Origin: Arthrobacter sp. EM1
GTDB taxonomy: Bacteria; Actinomycetota; Actinomycetes; Actinomycetales; Micrococcaceae
Assembly (NCBI RefSeq): GCF_029964055.1
Contig: NZ_CP124836.1
Location: 3,410,001 to 3,474,000, forward strand
Direction: 5' to 3'
DNA length: 64,000 nucleotides
The first letter of the stretch is position 1, and every line of letters begins with the position of its first letter. The position numbers and the translations under genes are program-made. Positions 59,758-64,000 of the stretch are shown here, piece after piece. Below the pieces are notes generated by a model. The model was given only the letters and a program-made list of their open reading frames with translations, was not told the DNA's origin and searched no databases.

Positions 59758-59831
59758 CCGTGGGCCAGAGACGGCCCCCAAAGACTGCTCCGGAGTGCGT
59801 ATCCCCCAATAACGCACTCCGGAGCTTTTTT
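59758..59831 (+). ncRNA. Candidate small RNA, 6C-like, ending in a strong terminator
   Basis: The stretch carries two CCCCCA segments (59775 and 59803) and ends in a 14-bp hairpin with TTTTTT. A -10-like TATGGT lies at 59747-59752, about 7-10 nt upstream. Actinobacterial 6C RNAs have two hairpins with C-rich loops of this kind and a terminator of this type; the first hairpin here is only GGGCC-AGAGAC-GGCCC and the match is incomplete, so the family name is tentative. Confidence 0.45.
59787..59831 (+). terminator. Strong intrinsic terminator
   Basis: Perfect 14-bp stem GCTCCGGAGTGCGT/ACGCACTCCGGAGC (59787-59800 with 59812-59825), 11-nt loop containing CCCCC and a run of six T (59826-59831). 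Confidence 0.9.
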
Positions 59832-59861
59832 GTCCCCGGGCGCTTTCGCAGGGCCCGACCG

Positions 59862-59909
59862 TGCGCCCGCACCGCGCTTGCACCATGCGCCCGCACCGCG
59901 CTTGCACCA
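59862..59909 (+). repeat. 24-bp perfect tandem duplication
   Basis: Identical 24-bp units at 59862-59885 and 59886-59909. Each contains TTGCAC, so the -35 box of the csoR promoter is duplicated (59878-59883 and 59902-59907). Confidence 0.9.
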
Positions 59910-59930
59910 TACCCCTGGGGGGTATATGTT
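59902..59930 (+). promoter_or_regulatory. csoR promoter with CsoR box in the spacer
   Basis: TTGCAC (59902-59907), 17 nt, TATGTT (59925-59930), then 6 nt to the csoR ATG, so leaderless. The spacer holds a perfect 7-3-7 palindrome ATACCCC-TGG-GGGGTAT (59909-59925), the expected type of copper operator for CsoR. Confidence 0.85.
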
Positions 59931-59936
59931 TGGGTT

Positions 59937-60284
59937 ATGGACGAGCACGAAATCGCTGTCGCATCAGGCGCGGACACCGAACCTCCCCAACAGCACGGCT
60001 ATTCCGCGAACAAAGACGCTTACCTGCGGCGGCTGAAGCGGATTGAAGGCCAGGTTCGTGGCATCGCGAGGATGGTCGAGGAAGACAAGTACTGCATCGA
60101 CATCCTCACCCAGGTCGCCGCCGCCACCAAGGCCCTGCACGCCGTCAGCCTGGGGCTGGTGGAGGAACATATCGGGCACTGCGTCGTCGGCGCCGCCGCA
60201 GAACCGGACCCCTCGCTGCGGGCCGCAGCGATTGATTTTAAGGTCAAAGAAGCCACTGACGCTATCGGCCGCCTGTTGCGGTAG
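59937..60284 (+). CDS. csoR: Copper-sensing transcriptional repressor
   Basis: 115 residues of the CsoR/RcnR family. The Cu(I) ligands Cys53, His78 and Cys82 have the known C-x24-H-x3-C spacing. Binding of Cu(I) releases DNA. The ATG at 59937 follows the promoter directly and overlaps no Shine-Dalgarno. First gene of csoR-copZ-copA. Confidence 0.95.
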   Translation: MDEHEIAVASGADTEPPQQHGYSANKDAYLRRLKRIEGQVRGIARMVEEDKYCIDILTQVAAATKALHAVSLGLVEEHIGHCVVGAAAEPDPSLRAAAIDFKVKEATDAIGRLLR

Positions 60285-60347
60285 CGGCACCATCTACAAC
60301 AACACCGGGCCGTGGACCACAACAGCCCGTCCCCAGAGGAGAGAGCC

Positions 60348-60578
60348 ATGAGCACCGTATCCACCATCGTCAACGTGTCCGGGATGACGTGCGCGCACTG
60401 CGTGTCATCGGTCAGCGAGGAACTGGAGTCCCTGGCGGGTGTCGAGAAGGTCGACGTCGACCTCAACGCCGGGGGCGTCTCCACGGTCACCATCACTTCC
60501 GGCGGGGCCTTGTCCGCCGCCGAGATCAGCGAGGCCGTTGCGGAATCGGGCTACCTGGTGGTGGCCAACGAGACCTGA
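60348..60578 (+). CDS. copZ: Copper chaperone CopZ
   Basis: 76 residues, one HMA domain with the Cu(I)-binding GMTCAHC motif. AGAGGAGAGA stands 3 nt upstream of ATG 60348. Carries Cu(I) to the ATPase encoded next. 63 nt after csoR. Confidence 0.95.
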   Translation: MSTVSTIVNVSGMTCAHCVSSVSEELESLAGVEKVDVDLNAGGVSTVTITSGGALSAAEISEAVAESGYLVVANET

Positions 60579-60630
60579 GCGCCACCCGCCCGTCATTCCA
60601 CGCCGCGCACACCATCTGGACAGGACCACA

Positions 60631-62928
60631 GTGAGTACAGAGCAGTTATTCGGCCAGCCCGGAAACCGGGTGATCGAGCTCGACATCGAGGGCATGACCT
60701 GTGCCTCCTGTGTCGGCCGTGTTGAACGCAAGCTCGGCAAACTTGACGGCGTGACAGCCAGCGTCAACCTGCCGTTGGAGTCGGCACAGGTCACAGTGCC
60801 GGCGGCCATCACGGACGCCCAAATCACCGCCACCGTAGCGGCAGCAGGGTACAAGGCGACAGTCCGGCCTCCCCGGTTCACCGTCGAAACGCCGGCTGGT
60901 GGCGCCACCCGCGGCGACCACCTACCGGCCCACCCGGCAGCCAAGCTCCGCCCGCGCCTGGTGACCGCTGCCGTCCTCACCATCCCGGTCTTCCTGATTT
61001 CGATGTTCCCCGTTTTCCAGTTCGCCAACTGGGGCTGGGCAGCAGGGGCCCTGGCCCTGCCGGTGGTTACCTGGGCCGCCTGGCCGTTCCACCGCGCCGC
61101 TGCCATTAATGCCCGGCACCTGGCCTCCACGATGGACACTCTTGTCTCCATCGGGGTGACGGCCGCTTACGTCTTCTCGGCCTGGCAGCTATTCGCAGAC
61201 CCGCAGATGACCGGGCACGCGGGCGGGGAAAGCATGGCGATGGGTTCGGGCGGACTCTACTTCGAGGTTGCCTCGGTGGTCACCACATTCCTGCTGTTGG
61301 GCCGCTACCTGGAGGCCAACGCCAAGGAAAAGGCCGGCGACGCGCTCAAGGCCCTGCTGAATCTGGGAGCCAAGGATGCCACAGTCTTCCGGGACGGCCG
61401 GGAACAGCAGATCCCGGCCGATCAGCTTGGGGTAGGGGATCTCATTGTTGTCCGCCCCGGCGAGAAAATCGCGAGCGACGGCGTCGTCGTCGAAGGGAAC
61501 TCCGCGGTGGACGCCTCGCTGGTAACCGGCGAATCGGTACCGGTGGAAGTCGGCCCTGGCACTCCGGTCACGGGCGCCACCATCAACACCTCCGGCCGGC
61601 TGCTGGTCCGCACCACCCGCGTCGGAGCCGAAACGACTTTGGCCCAGATGGGCCGTCTGGTCGCCCAGGCGCAGACCGGCAAGGCGCCGATCGCCCGCCT
61701 TGCCGACCGGATCAGCGCGGTGTTCGTGCCGGTGGTCCTCCTCATCGCTGCCCTCACTTTCGGCGCCTGGCTGCTCGCGGCCGGCCCGGCCATCAGCGAC
61801 GCCGAACTGCGCGCGGCTTTCACGGCCGCCGTCGCTGTACTTGTCATCGCCTGCCCCTGCGCCCTTGGCCTCGCCACCCCTGTAGGTCTGCTCACCGGAA
61901 CCGGCCGCGGCGCGCAGCTGGGGATCCTGATCAAGGGACCACAAGTCCTTGAGGACACCCGGACCGTTGACACCATCCTGCTGGATAAAACCGGTACCGT
62001 GACCAGCGGCCACCTGGCTGTCGACGGCAGCGAGGCCTTCGGAGCCTTCAGCACAAACGAGGTCCTGCGCCTGGCCGGTTCGGTCGAAGCCGCATCTGAG
62101 CACCCGATCGCGCGTGCCATCGCTGCGGCCGCGCTCTCCGCCGAACGCCGCACCAACGACGCCGGGACCCTTCCTGCCGTCACCGGGTTCCGGTCGGCCC
62201 CGGGCGGCGGGGTCGAGGGAAAGGTTGCAGGAAAGGTCGTAACGGCTGGCCGGACGGGCTGGCTTGCCGAAAACCGCATCTCCCCGACCGCCACACAGCT
62301 TCAGGCATTCAGCGCCGCCGAACATTCCGGGGCCACAGCCATCTGGCTCGCCGTGGATGGGCAGCCGGCAGGCATCATCAGCCTGCGGGACACGCTCAAG
62401 CCGGGCTCAGCCCCCGCAATCCGCCGGCTCCGTGAGCTCGGCCTCCGGCCGATCCTCCTGACCGGGGACAATGCGGCCGTCGCCGCCCAGGTGGCCGCCG
62501 ACGTCGGCATCGCTCCCGAAGACGTTTTCGCCGGGGTGCTGCCGGCGGGCAAGGTCCAGGCCGTCAGGAAGCTGCAGGACGCCGGCGCCATTGTCGCCAT
62601 GGCTGGCGACGGCGTGAACGACGCCGCGGCACTGGCCCAGGCAGACCTCGGCATCGCTATGGGTTCAGGCACTGACGTCGCGATCGAGGCCGCAGACCTG
62701 ACGGTCATGGGCAACGACCTGGGGCAGGTGGCCCAGGCCATCGAATTGTCCCGCCGGACCCTCGCGACGATCAAGACAAACCTCTTCTGGGCGTTCTTCT
62801 ACAATGCCATCGGGATCCCGGTAGCAGCCCTGGGCCTGCTTAACCCGATGATTGCCGGCGCTGCCATGGCGGCCAGTTCCGTCCTGGTTGTGGCCAACTC
62901 TTTGCGGCTCCGCGGCTTCGGCAAGTAA
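60631..62928 (+). CDS. copA: Copper-exporting P1B-type ATPase
   Basis: 765 residues from GTG 60631 with a weak AGGA upstream. N-terminal HMA domain with GMTCASC (Cys24, Cys27); the catalytic CPC is in VIACPCALGLATP; the phosphorylated aspartate is in DKTGT and the HP locus is SEHPIARAI. Eight transmembrane helices expected. Pumps Cu(I) out of the cytosol. The open frame upstream to 60439 overlaps copZ and is not real. Confidence 0.95.
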   Translation: MSTEQLFGQPGNRVIELDIEGMTCASCVGRVERKLGKLDGVTASVNLPLESAQVTVPAAITDAQITATVAAAGYKATVRPPRFTVETPAGGATRGDHLPAHPAAKLRPRLVTAAVLTIPVFLISMFPVFQFANWGWAAGALALPVVTWAAWPFHRAAAINARHLASTMDTLVSIGVTAAYVFSAWQLFADPQMTGHAGGESMAMGSGGLYFEVASVVTTFLLLGRYLEANAKEKAGDALKALLNLGAKDATVFRDGREQQIPADQLGVGDLIVVRPGEKIASDGVVVEGNSAVDASLVTGESVPVEVGPGTPVTGATINTSGRLLVRTTRVGAETTLAQMGRLVAQAQTGKAPIARLADRISAVFVPVVLLIAALTFGAWLLAAGPAISDAELRAAFTAAVAVLVIACPCALGLATPVGLLTGTGRGAQLGILIKGPQVLEDTRTVDTILLDKTGTVTSGHLAVDGSEAFGAFSTNEVLRLAGSVEAASEHPIARAIAAAALSAERRTNDAGTLPAVTGFRSAPGGGVEGKVAGKVVTAGRTGWLAENRISPTATQLQAFSAAEHSGATAIWLAVDGQPAGIISLRDTLKPGSAPAIRRLRELGLRPILLTGDNAAVAAQVAADVGIAPEDVFAGVLPAGKVQAVRKLQDAGAIVAMAGDGVNDAAALAQADLGIAMGSGTDVAIEAADLTVMGNDLGQVAQAIELSRRTLATIKTNLFWAFFYNAIGIPVAALGLLNPMIAGAAMAASSVLVVANSLRLRGFGK

Positions 62929-62948
62929 GCCGCCGTCCGCCCGCCGCC

Positions 62949-63221
62949 TCAGGCCGCGCCGAAGCGGACTGCGGCCCTGGCCTTCGCTTTGGCAGCTTCC
63001 TCGCCGCGGTCCTTGGCTGGAGCCTGGGTGACCAGGGCGGCCAGCAGGTGCTCGGTAGCATGTGCAATCTCGTGGACAGCCCGGTTGAAAGCCTCTTCAT
63101 TGACCTTCGACGGCTTGGTGCTCCCACTGATCTTGCGCACATACTGCAGCGCGGCGGCTTCCACCTCCGCGTCAGTGGCCTGGGGTTCAAAATTGTGGAG
63201 GGTGCGGATGTTTCGGCACAT
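62949..63221 (-). CDS. DUF2277 family protein
   Basis: 90 residues, starts MCRNIRTLHNFEPQATDAEV, the hallmark of DUF2277, with YVRKISGSTKPSKVNEEAF and a basic C-terminus. Function unknown; conserved in actinobacteria. Convergent with copA (20-nt gap). Confidence 0.85.
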   Translation of the reverse strand: MCRNIRTLHNFEPQATDAEVEAAALQYVRKISGSTKPSKVNEEAFNRAVHEIAHATEHLLAALVTQAPAKDRGEEAAKAKARAAVRFGAA

Positions 63222-63395
63222 GCCTCCATGCTAGGCCCCAATCAACCTGGGATCGAGGGCATGGGGAGGGCTGCCCATCGACACTATTTTGGCCGGCAGG
63301 ATAGTTTGGGGGCATTGGATCTTCCGGAACAGCCGGAAGCCGCAGCGGAACCCGGCAGGGCCGGATCCGTTTCTAAGCTTTGAGGAGATTTTCGA
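63222..63395. other. Divergent gap between DUF2277 and the WXG100 gene
   Basis: 174 nt. GAGGAG (63382-63387) is the ribosome site of the WXG100 gene. No clear promoter was found. Confidence 0.3.
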
Positions 63396-63659
63396 ATGGC
63401 TATTTGGGGCGCAGATATTGCTCAGCTCAAGACTCTTGGGACGAAGCTGCAGGCCGGTTCGTCGGAGATCGACAAGCAGAAGTCGATGCTCACCAAGGTG
63501 CTCGAGGGCACCGACTGGAAGGGCCCGGACGCCGATAAGTTCCGCAGCGAATGGAACGGCCAGCACGTGGCGGCACTGGCCAAGGTTTCCCAGGCACTGC
63601 AGGAGGCCGGCAAGCAGGCGAGCCGCAACGCCACCGAGCAGGAAAGCGCTTCCCGCTAG
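63396..63659 (+). CDS. WXG100 family protein (ESAT-6/CFP-10-like)
   Basis: 87 residues forming two helices with the WKG turn in GTDWKGPDADKF, the WXG signature. A type VII secretion substrate or scaffold. No EccC, EccD or other ESX genes are near; it is monocistronic, followed by a strong terminator. A YxxxD/E export motif is not present at the C-terminus. Confidence 0.88.
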   Translation: MAIWGADIAQLKTLGTKLQAGSSEIDKQKSMLTKVLEGTDWKGPDADKFRSEWNGQHVAALAKVSQALQEAGKQASRNATEQESASR

Positions 63660-63675
63660 GCAAAAACTCCAGACA

Positions 63676-63715
63676 CTAAGCCGGCCCGGACGCAGCAGCG
63701 TCCGGGCCGGCTTAG
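63676..63715. terminator. Bidirectional terminator
   Basis: Perfect 18-bp stem (63676-63693 with 63698-63715) and a 4-nt loop between the WXG100 gene and the convergent DMT gene. Confidence 0.85.
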
Positions 63716-63726
63716 TCAGTTCGTGC

Positions 63727-64000
63727 CTACGGCACCGGTTCGACGTCGTTCGCGTGGTCCAGCGGTGCCGGCGACCCGGCTTCGCCGGCGCGGGACGGCG
63801 CCCGGAGTTCATCCAGCCGGACCAGGATCACGCCGCCGACAATCAGCAGCCCGCCGAGGAGCTGGATGGGGCCGGGCAGCTCGCCGAGCAAAAGCCACGC
63901 CCAGATGACGGCAAAGAGCACTTCGGTCAGCGACACAAAGGACGCCACTTTGGAGCCGAGGGCGCGTGCCGCCACAATGCCGGAGACATACGCAAGCACC
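63727..64000 (-). CDS. EamA/DMT family transporter, 5' part outside window
   Basis: At least 90 C-terminal residues of a drug/metabolite transporter. Two or three helices remain (for example SLTEVLFAVIWAWLLLGE and QLLGGLLIVGGVILV), the typical end of the second EamA repeat. The frame is open to the end of the window. Confidence 0.8.
   Translation of the reverse strand, partial: VLAYVSGIVAARALGSKVASFVSLTEVLFAVIWAWLLLGELPGPIQLLGGLLIVGGVILVRLDELRAPSRAGEAGSPAPLDHANDVEPVP

Noticed and set aside
59637..60284. Longer csoR frame from 59637
   Set aside because: It would run through the terminator, the 24-bp duplication and the operator; the ATG at 59937 is 6 nt from the -10 box.

Overview
The window looks like chromosomal DNA from a high-GC actinobacterium of the Arthrobacter/Pseudarthrobacter type (Micrococcaceae). 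This rests on very high GC with GC-rich third positions, many GTG starts, 1-4 nt gene overlaps, a WXG100 protein, a CsoR-CopZ-CopA module, a DUF2277 protein and a BkdABC-type dehydrogenase. The genus is inferred from gene content; no rRNA or tRNA gene is visible. No prophage, insertion sequence or CRISPR array was found. Both ends cut through genes: a sugar porter on the left and a DMT transporter on the right.

Layout. 1-7.2 kb: truncated sugar porter, a MarR-MFS efflux operon, and a mannitol operon (TetR-type regulator, mtlA, mtlD). 7.4-15.5 kb: ptsI (no ptsH beside it), an excisionase-like DNA-binding protein, a PucR regulator divergent from alanine dehydrogenase, and a Gfo/Idh oxidoreductase. 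13.8-19.8 kb: a peptide-type ABC importer operon with a short leader ORF. 20-25.5 kb: TetR/FMN-reductase divergent pair, PLP aminotransferase, universal stress protein, acyl-CoA ligase. 25.5-30.6 kb: branched-chain 2-oxoacid dehydrogenase E1a-E1b-E2 with an upstream HisC-like aminotransferase. 31-35.7 kb: a small helical protein plus a GxSxG hydrolase, then purB, a histidine phosphatase and a GNAT protein. 35.7-37.8 kb: pobA and its IclR regulator. 37.9-43 kb: a drug-type ABC-2 exporter, a frameshifted FUSC transporter and mscL. 43.1-53.1 kb: an eight-gene polysaccharide operon. 53.4-59.7 kb: lipid kinase, gene remnants of a deletion, a GC-rich tandem repeat, LigC-type ligase, a MoaD/BNR-repeat pair and ArsR/Usp. 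59.7-64 kb: a candidate small RNA, csoR-copZ-copA, DUF2277, an orphan WXG100 protein and the DMT transporter.

How the parts work together. Several regulators sit beside their targets, and palindromes can be read in their promoters (MarR, two TetR, ArsR, CsoR, IclR/PobR). Many promoters place a -10 element 6-8 nt from the start codon, which predicts leaderless mRNAs. The polysaccharide operon couples a polyprenyl-phosphate sugar-1-P transferase, two amino-sugar modules (dehydrogenase/epimerase, two DegT aminotransferases, two hexapeptide acetyltransferases) and one 873-residue protein joining a TagA/CpsF-type glycosyltransferase to two GT2 domains.

The most notable items are that triple-domain glycosyltransferase, two fused 3' gene remnants left by loss of the centre of a divergent IclR/transporter pair, a PobR-type operator inside the 3' end of its own regulator gene, a 24-bp tandem duplication that copies the -35 box of csoR, and the one-base frameshift in the FUSC gene. 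All calls come from reading the sequence; no database search was run.
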